Source: Erpetoichthys calabaricus
Taxonomy: Eukaryota; Chordata; Cladistia; Polypteriformes; Polypteridae
NCBI RefSeq assembly: GCF_900747795.2
Contig: NC_041399.2
Location: 105,888,073 to 105,952,072 of the forward strand
DNA length: 64,000 bases
Reading direction: 5' to 3'
This document shows positions 11,322 to 21,895 of the stretch, one piece after another. How positions within the stretch are numbered: position 1 is the stretch's first letter; each line of letters starts with the position of its first letter. The translations under genes were made by a program, and so were the position numbers. The notes beneath the pieces are model-generated. The model worked only from the letters and a program-made list of their open reading frames with translations. It did no database searches and was not told where the DNA came from.

Positions 11322-14300
11322 CTGTAAAGGTTGTGAAAAAGGTAAACAGTCTCCAAAAGTAGATTTACCCAAGAACACCAAGACAAGAGTGCACAAACCT
11401 TGGTCTCTGCCCTTTGGATAAGTTTTCCATGGTTTACTCCTTGGCTTTGCCCCATAGCTTTCCCAACTTTCCTGGTCAGACATCACAGTATTTTTACATG
11501 GTCTTTCTGAAGGAAAAATAAAAAGCATAGCTAACAATGAATGCATCTACTTGCTCACTCTTTAGGCAAGACTAACTGTTCCCCTTCCCCACCCAGGGTT
11601 CTATAGACATTCACTTGCCCTTTGCAGTTAGTGTTTCACAGGAAATAGCACATGATCATTGCAAATGGGAGGATGTTAAGTATGTCACCCTTTTGGTATT
11701 TTGAGCAGAAAGCAGTTGTATAAAACATCAGCAGAGCTGATAAAAGGGTAATAAATAGGAACACCTTACCCATTTGACATTTTTGATGAACATGATGATC
11801 TTGGCCTCTATGCTTTTCTGATTTGGAGGAGATCTTGTGCTCCTCATAGGACTCCTTACCCAGACCAGGAAAGTTTTGATGCTGCTCATCTGGAGAAACT
11901 GAGCCTTCAACTCCATCTAAATTTTTCTTTGGCTTTAGCTTTGAGGAGTGCTTAGTTACACTACAGGAAGAAATGGAACGTTTTAAATGGGATGTTCTCT
12001 TTAGGTTGGTTACTTTCCTAGAATCTCTGACTTTCTTTATAGAGTCAGACTCGCAGTCATCAACAATATCCGTTATCTCCTCACTTGTATCATTCTCTGC
12101 TTCTATCCCACCGTGTGCATCCTGTGACAGGCAACAGCCACAAGTTGCACAAGTTCTTTGTCGGGGACAAAGTGGACATTCCTCTTCCAAAAAGCCCTTG
12201 TCAACAGGATCTTCCTCTACATTGTCTTGACCAAGTGATTTCCCTGTATAAATATGGCCAGGCACTAAATCCATATCTTCTACATCAGTTGAAAACATCT
12301 CATCTCTTGAGGAAAGCTCATCCAGAGATGCACTGAGGACACTTTGGCGTTCTTGTGCCACTTGTGGATAGTAGCCATAATATGCATTTCCAAATGTTGA
12401 CAACAAAGTTGAGGGGGTAATAAGGTTGGAAAGAGAGTCCACAGACCATAAAGGATTTTCTTTATCCAACTCCCCACCTGCTAGGATGGTGTGAAAAGGA
12501 AGTTTCAGAATTCTAAAGTGCAGCTTTTCATTGTGTACAAGGTCTTCATGAGATTTTGAATCCTGGGATGTCTTCTCTACATTGGCCTGTAAAGCAGGTA
12601 GTTTGTATTCATTTTTGCACTCTTGTGCCATACCGTCATTAACCAACCAGTTATCAGAAGGGTCAGGAGACGACTCCGATTCAACACCATCCTTACCTTG
12701 GCCAAGATCTTGAAAGAAAATCCCTGTAGGAGTGTCCTTAGCCAGCAAAGTTTTCTCAGGTTTACTGGACAAGTCCACTTTCACACATGGCTGGCACATC
12801 ATGGGTGAAGAAGACGGCACACATTGCTCCTCTTGCTCTTCTGAACAGGTATCTTTATGACAGACATCTTCATGAACTGAGGAGGTATCAAGTGGTGACA
12901 CTCCATCACAAGAACTAACAGACCACTCATCACGTTGTGATGTATTACGGTTGCAGAGACTGGCATCTGCATAAGCTGTACCTGCCAAGTCACTAAAAAT
13001 AGTGTTACCAGATTTTGAAATCCTCTGAGGTTGTGGACTAGGTTGTTCATACTGTGTCCCCAATTCTCCAGGGGCTTGCGAAGCTACTCCAGAATCCATT
13101 TCTTTTTCTACACTTGTATCACATGCCTCCATTTTTCCAAGGCATTCACCCAGCTTCTCTACAGCTTCATTGGGCTCAGTCTGAACCTCTGAAGTAGTAG
13201 TTTCCCTTCGTATGCGAGTCTGATGATATCTAAATCTTAAATCATAACCCCCAGCAGAAGGGAAGTGAGGGAACATTCTTCTGTAATCCATTGGTTGCAC
13301 AGGTGCCTGCGGGAGTATGTATCCTGGATAAGGCATGTATGAATAAGGGGGCAAGTAAGGGCGTCCAAAGGGCAAACCTAAAGACGAGAGGACACATTAA
13401 CTGCAAGTAATCTTCAAAGCATTCAGTTTAATTCATGTATTAGAGTTCTACCTGATCCATGGAAGCCATAGTGACCAAAAGGGTTGTTCATGTGCCATTG
13501 ATACAAGTAATAAGGTTGAGAAGGTGGTTGTACATAGAAAAAGGGCCTTGTGTGGTTTACTGGATGCTGATGCTGCTGTCCACTTCCCATTGAATGCTGA
13601 GAATTGTTCACTTCTGGAGAAGGGAGGGAAAAAAAAAGGAAACTATCCAAAGTAAATTGAGTTTGCGACCGGTTAAAATATTTGGCAAAAAGAATCTTTA
13701 CGTTAGATTGTTTTATTTGGAGATGCTAACAATCATCTCAAAACATTGCACAGGTTAATGTGAAACAGGAGAAATACTTTCGAAATAAATGTTTCATGCC
13801 TACATACACAACAGCATACAAATGATCACTGGTCAACAGTAACCAGAAAACTTAAAGACCCAAAATATGATTTGTGCAGAAATGAGAAAGTCACCACCTT
13901 AAAGTACATTATACATTAAATCTTTGAGGCTGCCATGGCATTTCTGGTTTTCAGCTATTAAAGACCAGAACTATCACAGCAAAATGGAAGCAAGGTTTAC
14001 CTCAAGCGGCTTGGAACACTTTCAGTGCATAGCCACCCCAAAAACCTCCACAATGACCAAAATACATCTTCCAAATGCATTTCAGCCAATAAAAATTCTA
14101 AAGCGGCAAACCAGTAAGTAATCATGTGTCAATTCAAGTTAAGATCACAATAGTATACTAGAGATCTATAGATCACACCACAGGTTTGCCACAATCGTTT
14201 GTTACTCTGCCCTCTACCTACTACTCAAAATGACAGCTCCATATGAATTTTTGAAGGGACTATTCAAGCGTGTGCAAATAAACCGGACGGCTGGGTGAAA

Positions 14301-15877
14301 CTGACATTTAAATATGCAATCCTGCCAAAGAAAGGTTGAAAATGTATATTACGGGAAAAAAAAAAAACATTTCTGTAAATAGCCAGGTTTTAATACTTTT
14401 GCATTAAATAAGGCAGCTGCCCTACACTGAAGCCATGCTCTTCAGCATTTAAATTTGTGGTATAATCTTGTACAAGAAGGTTAGAGCTTTTAAAATCAAC
14501 TCCTTTGAACATTTTAGAAACCATTCAGTGTTTGAAACGACTTAGTTGTCATTGATTTACACGACTTAAGAGGTATAGACGGTACAACGGGGGCCCCTAG
14601 TGGCCGTATACTAAAAATAAATTTCTCCCGTTCTCCAACTAGACTTCTCTGCCTTGCCCGACAAGCTGCCGAATCCCCAGACTCATTGACCTCCTGTTCA
14701 GTCTTGGAGTGCCACTGTGGCAACAGATTTACCATAAGTTTAGTGGGTCACTCATGTTTCAATTTGTTTAGCTGGCTTCCCCCATCCCCCTTTTCTGCAT
14801 TGTGAGAAGTGATCTAGTATTCGATTTAGAAGAAAATCAAAAATCTGTTGTCAGTTTTAAACACTTAACTTTCTTAAACATTTTTTTTTTTAAATCCTTA
14901 TTTCTGTGGTGTCTGCTCCTTGAATTGCATGCAAATACTGACATTTAGTGAAGAGCAGGGCAGACACGATGTATCGAAGTAGAGCCACTATGTCAGTGTT
15001 CCATTAATTTGTGGGAAGATTAGTAATCAAATGCTTAAGTAAGCAGTCGTCAAGTTCAGCCCTACAGACCACCTCCACTACAGGTATTCATTATAATCAC
15101 TTTCTGCCTTTATTAAATAAAAAAGGTAGAGTTTGACTTGAGTCAGCCCAGAAATTACCAAGTGGGTTTGCTAAATTTTTGGGGGCAGGTAGGCCTACAA
15201 GCCTGTGTAATATTTGAGATTTCGGTCTTATTCTGGAAATTTAAGCGTTTTCTTAAAACATGCTCACAATTATGTACAAGACTCCCTTTAGCATTAAAAG
15301 GGTCGACTTAAGACTCCCCATTACCCCCGACCTAGAGCTCCGTAACAGAGATCTAACTTTAAAAATGCAGTGCAGGGACACCACATCGTTTGATGCTAAG
15401 CGTTACTTCAATCTCTTGATTTCGGCAAGAGGAGACTCAATCCTTCGATTGAGCGGGAGATTAGGGGTGTGATTAATGAAAACGCCCCTTGTTGTCACGG
15501 TCCCCCAGAACGCCCTGCTGGTAGATCCGCCCCAGAGTATTCAGTGTCATTTGCACCTTTGCCTGTATTGCTCATCGCTGATTGTTCGCAATTAAAGGAG
15601 GAAGCGCCACAGGATAAAGGTATAGAATATGATAACGCTTTAAAGATACGGCAAAAAAAGTACAAGTTTATGAACTGGATGAATGTAAATATTTGCACAT
15701 ATTTACGAATGCACAAAAAAAAAATCAAATCATTTAGAAGACTGCAAGATGTGCAGCTGGTTGGAAGGAAAACCCGCAGCCTCAGTGACTGAATTTGGGA
15801 ACTCCTGATGGGTGCATGTAGTAAAAGCTTTCAAAAAAGCAGGTGAATAAGCCATTAGAAGTGCACCTACCTTCCAT
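11208..15877 (-). CDS. buc: Bucky ball (germ plasm organiser), spliced gene
   Basis: Buc (Velo1 in Xenopus) nucleates the oocyte Balbiani body and germ plasm and is a disordered, prion-like protein. Five exons join in phase, all ending one base into a codon: 15871-15877 (ATG GAA G), 13452-13613, 11770-13377, 11399-11506 and 11208-11321. The product is at least 667 residues; zebrafish Buc is about 640. Residues 23-108 are the conserved aromatic/proline N-terminal Buc-Velo motif (HTRPFFYVQPPSQPYYLYQW, GRPYLPPYSYMPYPGY, PMDYRRMFPH), followed by SEVQTEPNEAVEKL. The middle is acidic and serine-rich. A cysteine cluster lies near residues 457-472. The C-terminus is basic (SWESYGAKPRSKPWK) and ends in IQRGRG as the resolved exons run out, as expected for the RG motif region that binds Tudor proteins. 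The gene is divergent from KBTBD2. The last exon is not resolved. Confidence 0.92.
11399..11506 (-). CDS. buc: buc C-terminal exon (basic SYGAKPRSKPW block)
   Basis: The acceptor TTTTTCCTTCAG precedes 11506 and the donor is CCAAG|GTTTGT. Its 108 bases encode RPCKNTVMSDQESWESYGAK and PRSKPWKTYPKGRDQ in the phase set by the central exon. The content is basic and aromatic, consistent with the Buc C-terminal region. Confidence 0.85.
11770..13377 (-). CDS. buc: buc large central exon
   Basis: This 1608-base exon lies between acceptor CGTCTTTAG and donor ATGG|GTAAGG. It begins with GLPFGRPYLPPY, completing the conserved N-terminal motif, and encodes the long acidic, low-complexity middle, the cysteine-rich stretch CPLCPRQRTCATCGCC (12170-12220 zone) and a lysine/serine-rich end. 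The frame stays open past the donor into the intron as far as 11636; that extension (FITLLSALLMFYTTAF) is intronic, because the next exon continues in phase with Buc-like sequence. Confidence 0.9.
13452..13613 (-). CDS. buc: buc exon encoding first half of the conserved N-terminal motif
   Basis: The acceptor is CCCTTCTCCAG and the donor is ATCAG|GTAGAA. Its 162 bases encode residues 3-57, including NHTRPFFYVQPPSQPYYLYQ and NPFGHYGFHG. The exon begins two bases into a codon and ends one base into the next, matching both neighbours. Confidence 0.9.
13614..15870 (-). other. buc: First coding intron of buc
   Basis: This 2.26-kb intron lies between the start exon and the N-terminal motif exon. 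No transposon with clear ends is seen in it. A locally richer GC block lies at 15300-15620 without coding features. Confidence 0.6.
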
Positions 15878-15943
15878 GCCGACTTCCTTTAAGATTCCAG
15901 ACAAGACAGACACACAGCACAGGATGCTATAAACAATGAAATT
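15871..15943 (-). CDS. buc: buc exon with start codon
   Basis: The minus strand reads ATGGAAG then GTAGGT, a strong donor, with the ATG at 15877-15875. Splicing to the exon at 13613 gives MEEVNNSQHSMGSGQ, which fits the short Buc N-terminus before the conserved block. Upstream, TATGTATTTCAG is a good acceptor at 15944-15955, so 15878-15943 is probably 5'UTR. The frame is open upstream to 16012 but would add a hydrophobic stretch not expected in Buc, so I prefer the ATG at 15877. Confidence 0.7.
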
Positions 15944-16469
15944 CTGAAATACATAAAAATAAAGTGTAGGGCTCTTAGTGTAGAAGGAGCGATACAGTTC
16001 ATTTACAAGCATATTGTTACATGACCAGAATAAGTCTCCATATCCAGAAGATCACCTACATAGTCATAACTTAAAAATAGTAAAATTAGAACTCCTTTTC
16101 AGTAGCATGGGAGTCTGCACCACTTTCTGATAAACTGCGCAGTTTCTTTCCACAATGAGTCCGGGGATGTGACCTTCAAAATCGTACCGACGCCAAGCAG
16201 GTACTTGGTGTGAAATTAAGCCAAAGGATGATGTTTTGAAATTTGGGTAAAACGCAGTAGAAAAGTGGCATTGAGTATTTAATAAATGTATCACATCCGT
16301 GAAGACGCCTTAGAAAAGTAAAGGAGAAGCCTTTACATTTTTATTCAAGATTAACCTTGTAAAAAACTGTCCCAACCCTGAAATGCAAATTACTCACACA
16401 CCGTGAACGTGATTATTAAACTCAGTGTAGATTTAAAGTGCACCAAAACATGGAGAGTGCTGAAAGTCT

Positions 16470-16510
16470 CTCTGCGGTGCCACTTTTGTCGGCTCATTTA
16501 TAAAGAGCGA
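16470..16510 (-). promoter_or_regulatory. buc: Candidate buc core promoter (TATA-like)
   Basis: The minus strand carries TTTATAAATG at about 16495-16504, with a start site expected near 16470. It lies about 600 bases upstream of the buc start exon. Support is positional only. Confidence 0.3.
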
Positions 16511-16859
16511 TTGTCAGTCGTTTAATTGGCTCGTTACCTTGTAATTATGCGCTTAAGAGAGTACCAGTAGCTGCTTGCGTCTTTACGCATCACACCTAAC
16601 TAAAGTCGGGTTGATTTACTCTAGTCAGACGCAACATGAGTTTGTCGAACGAAAGCAACTCCGGGAAGATTCCACCCATCCATCCGTGATCGAGCCAGCG
16701 AAGTTTAGTTCAGAGCCGTAGAAGAGCAAAGTTTATCTTTTGAAATTTAACATTTTAATTAATTTACTCACACAGTAATCCAATGAGAGGGAATCTGAAC
16801 TACAAAATTCATAAGCATATAAAATAGGTAATATGTAGAACAATATGATTTTTTAAAAT

Positions 16860-17185
16860 CTGTCACAAAGACTGGAGTCTGTCCCAGAAGCACTGAACAA
16901 AAAGTAGGAACCAATCCAAGTGAGATATCGTATCGTCACAGGGCACGTCATTTAATGTTACCAGTTAACCTAACAGTGAATGTAAGAGGTGCGTGGAAAA
17001 TCTGTTGCAAATACAAACTCCAATCACCCATTTTTAGAACTCTGTTAATGCAATGCATGATTGCAGACGGGAATCTATCAAGGCAACGCTGGGCAGAAAC
17101 TTGCACTGGATGTCAGTTAATAGCAGGTTACATTCCCACACATTCTTTCACTCACACTGGGCCAGTTTAGAGTAACAACCAGTGT
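16860..17185 (-). repeat. Degenerate SINE-like repeat
   Basis: The phrases CAGGGCACGTCATTTAATG, TTACCAGTTAACCTAACAGT and CACTGGGCCAGTTTAGAGTA resemble the central region of dispersed fish SINEs read on the minus strand. The ends are not definable. Confidence 0.45.
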
Positions 17186-17269
17186 TTTGGGTATTTGGAG
17201 AGGAAATGTATATTGAAAATATTCATCTATACATTTTCAAAGCCTGCTTAAACCAATCTAGAGGCAAAG

Positions 17270-17490
17270 TGGCTCAGAACCATTCCTGGCAGCAAAAGTG
17301 ACTCTGAAGAGAATGCCAGTTCATCTCAGGGCACACTCAAAGACGCACTTAATGCTCCTGTCCTAGGCACAATAAGGCGCAAACCAGCTCTGGACAGGAT
17401 GCCAATTCATTGTGGGTTTAGACACGTAAATCCACAATCAAGTGTTTCCAGGCCAATTTAGAGTTGTCAATCAGCCTAACGTTATTGAAA
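17270..17490 (-). repeat. Second degenerate SINE-like repeat
   Basis: Contains GATGCCAATTCATTGTGGG and GGCCAATTTAGAGTTGTCAA, blocks like those in the repeat just upstream and at 2990-3010. It is old and has no clear ends. Confidence 0.45.
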
Positions 17491-17639
17491 ATATACTGTA
17501 TGCAAGTTGGAATGTACTGTATATAAAATACATTTTACTGTAGTATATTTTGAGAAAACATTTTAAACTGTGTCTTGATAAGTTTATTTTATATTTTTGT
17601 ATGTACACTGCTTTAAAGTCAGGTCAGGTTAGGTCAGGT

Positions 17640-18574
17640 TGGGGAGCATGCAGTGGTACTGCTCATAGCCGCACCCATCACACATCAAAACAGCTCGGGA
17701 TCCCAGTTGGCAACTCCCCAGGCAGACATGCAGTCCAATCCCACTCTCTGGAAATGACCATCTATCTGCCGCAGCCAGGTGTTACGTGGGTGGCCTGGTC
17801 CAGCCACTCGGCTCCTCAACAGTGAGGATCCTGCAAGCCGGATCACCCTCAGGGAATCGTGACACATGGCCATACTGTTGTAACTGATACTCTCTCACAG
17901 TGCAGGTAATGTACCTCAACGGGGACTAGTTGAGCAACTGCACGTTCAACTCAGTTGATTGAGCGGCCCTGTGGGACATCCTGAGATCCTCCCAATGTTG
18001 CTGGGCCACATGGCCAGCCTTTACACTAGTACTGTGAGTGCTGTGCAGAGTGGAGGCAGAACCTCTGCTTTTTTTCCAGTTAATTTTAGGATTCATCAGG
18101 GGTGTGTTTTTGCTCCTACTCTGTTCAATGCTTGTATGGCCTGGGTGTTGGAGAGGGTCGTGGGGGTCCAGCAGCTGTGGGGCATCCATTGGTGAAGAAA
18201 GACTCACTGATCTTGACTTTGCTGACGATGCTGTGATCTTCTTGGAGTAAATGGAGGCTCTGATCAGGGATCTCAAGAGACTTAGTAAGGTGTCTGAGTG
18301 TGTGGGCTTGCGAGTGTTCTGGATAAAAAACTAAATCTGGGTACTTAATGACTTCTTGGGCAAAGCCATCAGTGTTGTGTCTGTCTGTGGAGAAAATGTC
18401 AACCTCATTGAGAGGTTTACTTTCCTTGGCAGCAACAATCCTGTCTCTGGTGCGTCCTTCTATGAAGTCATTAGATGGATTGGGAGAGCATGGGGGGTCA
18501 TGAAGTCACTGGAAAGGGTGTGTGGTGCTCTCAATGTCTCTACAAAAGAATGAAGGTTCAAGTCTTTAGAGCCC
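17640..18574 (+). mobile_element. Non-LTR reverse transcriptase fragment with opposed pieces
   Basis: Plus frames at 17940-18574 give RT palm pieces: IHQGCVFAPTLFNACM, TDLDFADDAVIF (the FADD catalytic motif), then ERFTFLGSN and RIGRAWGVMKSLERV. A minus frame at 17685-17873 reads HPRNTWLRQIDGHFQ, typical of the C-terminal tail of the same kind of LINE. The tail therefore points the opposite way from the RT, either through inversion or because two copies abut. The RT piece is cut at 18574 by a Harbinger end. Confidence 0.65.
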
Positions 18575-19425
18575 TGGTGCCTCATGTATAAATGGTGCAT
18601 ACACACAAAAATGTTGTGTACACCTGTTTCAACGCACACTTCAAGATGTATAAAAACTAAACTTGGCGTAAATCCATGCACATTTTCATGGCAGCCTCCC
18701 ATCGTGCATACACACTTTCCTGCTTGGCTTTGCAAACTGGCGTCACCCAGGGTAAAAGCACTGATAATGTTTTATGGTCTGTCTTTCTTTTTTAGATTCA
18801 CATCCATGATGCAGTCTTTTTCAAATACACCAAAATTAATTGCATATCATTTACAACATTAATTCATGTGATTGTAATCATTCTGTAACAATATAATGGT
18901 GCCCTGAATGGCCAAACTATTCCAACTACCATAGCTGCTTTAATGCTGTTAGAAGACATCACAAATGGAAAAATTAAAAGAGAGCAAGAATTTATAGATG
19001 ACGATGACGATGACTGGCTTCTAAGTCGATTTTGATTTCCAAGAACTATCCTCTTGGAGGTGTGTGCTGAACTGGCACCAGCTTTACAAAGGCAGACTTT
19101 GCAAGTTCTGTCCACTGTTGGGTTTTTACGTAAAACCACAGGAGCTTTTCAACTTGCTGACTGATCGGGTATTTCACAATCATCACTGAGTCGTGCAAAT
19201 GCCAGCTGTATGGGATGGTATGATCCATTTGTCATCCAGATATATAAGATATCCTTGCACTGTGGTTGAACTAGCAAACATCAAGCGCAATCCGTAGCAA
19301 CATCCGGTTTTCCAAATGTAATTGGAGTGGTCAGCTGCATGCACATTACTATTGTAACAGCACTGGACAACTTACATCAGCCAGAGATTATTCACCAAAA
19401 GAATGAGCTGGCATTATATCATCTA
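18575..19425 (+). mobile_element. Harbinger (PIF) DNA transposon, 5' half with broken transposase
   Basis: It starts with the family terminus CCTCATGTATAAATGGTGCA. From about 18990 plus frames give HARBI1-like transposase pieces: FIDDDDDDWLLSRF, FPRTILLEVCAELAPALQ, SGISQSSLSRA and GFPNVIGVVSCMHI. The last block normally reads AIDCTHI, so the first catalytic aspartate is replaced. Several stops and frameshifts are present, and the 3' half is missing. Relatives lie at 21896, 32400 and 40738. Confidence 0.75.
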
Positions 19426-19439
19426 TTGCAGGAGAATCT

Positions 19440-20455
19440 ATATGGCATATGATAGAGTTCCTCAGTAAGAAATTTGGAGATGTATAAGATAGTTGGGAGT
19501 ACTGGATATGTATGCAAGGATAGTTAAGGATATGTATGAGATACATACACACAACTGAGATGTAGTGTAGGAATAACAGATTGATTTGCAGATAAAGTTA
19601 GGTTACATCAAGGATCATCATTAAGCCCATGACTTTTACTCTAGTTATGAATGTTATTGCTAGGGAAATAGTAGATCAGGTTCAGTGGTACATGCAATTT
19701 CAGATGACATCACTGAATGAGGCACCCACTAAGAATATTGTGGAAAGAAAACTGGATCAGTGGGGAAGAGCTATGGAGGACAGAGGCCTTAAGATGAGTA
19801 GGAAAAAGACTAAATATCTAAGATTTATGGGACAAGATTGAAGAGGAGAAGTTAACCTCCAGGAACACAGGCTTATAAGGGTGGAAAAGTTTAATTATCT
19901 TGGATCAACCATAACAGAGGATGGAGAGCTGGATCTGGAAATAGACACAGAATGCAATCAGTTGGAAAAAATGGAAAAAGGTAACAGAAGTATTACAGTA
20001 TGTAACTGAAGAATCAGTGCAAAATGAAGGGTAAAGTGTATAAAACAGTGGTCAGATTAGCATTCTTGTATGGGTCAGAAACCTGGGCAGCTACAAAGGT
20101 GCATGAAGAAAAGTGGATGCAACAGAAATGAAGATGTTGAGATGGATATGTGGAGTTACAAAACTTGTTACGATCAGGAATGAGGGAATCAGAGGTATTA
20201 TTTAAATTGGGGAAATGTCAAAGAAATTGCAGGAAAGAAGGTTAAAGTGGTATTGCATGTCATGAACAGAGATGGAAGCGATGTGGAAAGAAGAATCATG
20301 GATATGGCGATATCGGAACAGAGGAGAAGAGGATGACCAAAGAGAAAGTGGATAGACTTTATGAGGGTGGAATTTAAGGGTGAAAGAGGTATCAGGTGAG
20401 GAAGAATACAGTCATTAGTGGAGGAGACTGGTTTGATATAGAGACCCCACATGAA
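19440..20455 (+). mobile_element. LINE reverse transcriptase fragment (RTE/jockey-like), decayed
   Basis: Broken plus frames give LHQGSSLSP, then LEEVN-type blocks: EKFNYLGSTITEDGELDLEI, and further down a decayed C-terminal region with KKVKVVLHVMNRDGSDVERR and EQRRRG. This is the order seen in fish LINEs ending in RRGRPKRRW. It is distinct in sequence from the Rex3 copies. Confidence 0.6.
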
Positions 20456-21274
20456 AGTGCGAACATGTGAAATTCTTTATAAGAAAAAGACTATAATAAA
20501 GGTCCACAATATATTTTTGCTGATTTTGTCGGTGTGTGTATGTATTGTAACAAACATTGGTTTGTAGAAATTTCACATGGAGATCTGGTTCCGAGACATG
20601 TTATCAGAAACCTCTTCACCAGTTATTTATTATTATTATTATTCATGTAATCTGTAATTGAGTTGATTAGTTTATCTTGAAATTCAAAATGAAAATAAAT
20701 AGCTACTGAATGTACATGTATGCAATGGACACAAATAAAGCTGCTGAGATGAATTATGATGGAATAGTAGACATGATAAAGTGCTACATATGGAGGGAAA
20801 ATAGATAATATCAGGAATATCAATTTTGATGTCAAAAAAGGTAAGTGGTTAAAATTTAAAATATCTCGCCCTAGTAGAGTTCATTTGGAACAGGTATAAG
20901 AACACGCATTAGCAAATAGGACACACTAGAAGTCATCACTGAGCATTGCAGTGAAGGTTTGGTGAAGGACGGTAGGAAGGAGTAGTATGTGTGAAAAGGG
21001 CAGATGGAAAATGAATTGCAACCAGGTCTGGAGGGGATTTTGGTACAGATGTTATCCTTCGCTCTCAGAGACTCCAAGACCAATAATTACTTGGCTCTGA
21101 AGTCTTGGGCAGTCTCACAGACTTTGGACATTCATAGAACCATAACTTCACATACCCAGTAGCTCATCTGATCATGGGTGTACAAATACCTATTACATAT
21201 ACTGTATAGGGGCCAAGTTTCTTTGGGGCCATGATATGTGCAGAGTCAACACTTTTCATATTTATATTATTGAT
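20456..21274. other. No feature recognised
   Basis: AT-rich sequence with a short TTA/ATT run at 20625-20642. No coding block or repeat end was identified. Confidence 0.4.
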
Positions 21275-21895
21275 TTTATAAATTGAGAGATAGAGCAGAA
21301 AAGTTTAGAATGGTGTTGTTAGAGTAAATGAAGAAGGTTGGAACAACAGAAACAAAATGGAAATATGGCAGCATAAGGGAGACTTTGTTTGCAGTGGCAG
21401 AGGACATATGGGAGGGCAAGTTATGGAAGGATAGAAAAAAGAAAAGAGTGGTAGTAGAATGAAAAGTCTGAAGGGAACTAAAAAAGAAGAAACAGGTAAA
21501 GAAAAAGGGAGCTGAATAGATTGTCAGAGAATAAGGACAAATGTAAAGCACCTAAAAGAATGGCAGAATGAGTTGTCAAAGAGGACAGAGAGGAAGCAGA
21601 GAGGACAGGGGTACATCAGGAGATGTAGAGTGATAGAGACATATAAGAGTGCATCAAAGAGTGTACAACATAGTAAGGGACAGATGTGCTGCAAAAAAGG
21701 ATGAAATAACATCAAATTTTATAAATGATGAGAAAGGAAACCTATAGGTGATCATGGAACAAGTGAAAAAGCGGAAGCAAAGATATTTAGAAAAAAAATC
21801 ATTCACATTTCAGTTAACAATTTATGATCTAGTTTGTGGACCAGAAGAAGTAAAGAAGGTAATGAGGAAGATGAAGATAGGAAAAGCAGAAAGAC
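21275..21895 (+). mobile_element. LINE fragment (region upstream of RT)
   Basis: Purine-rich broken plus frames encode a lysine/glutamate-rich linker, and the end reads GPEEVKKVMRKMKIGKAERP, matching the conserved pre-RT motif (KxMKxGKAxGPD) of LINEs. The fragment is interrupted at that point by the Harbinger element starting at 21896. Confidence 0.55.

Noticed and set aside
11636-11769. Extension of the large buc frame to a stop at 11636
   Set aside because: It crosses a good donor (GG|GTAAGG), and the next exon at 11506 continues in phase with Buc-like sequence.
15878-16012. Longer buc N-terminus from an upstream in-frame ATG
   Set aside because: It would add a hydrophobic stretch not known in Buc and crosses a likely splice acceptor at about 15944.
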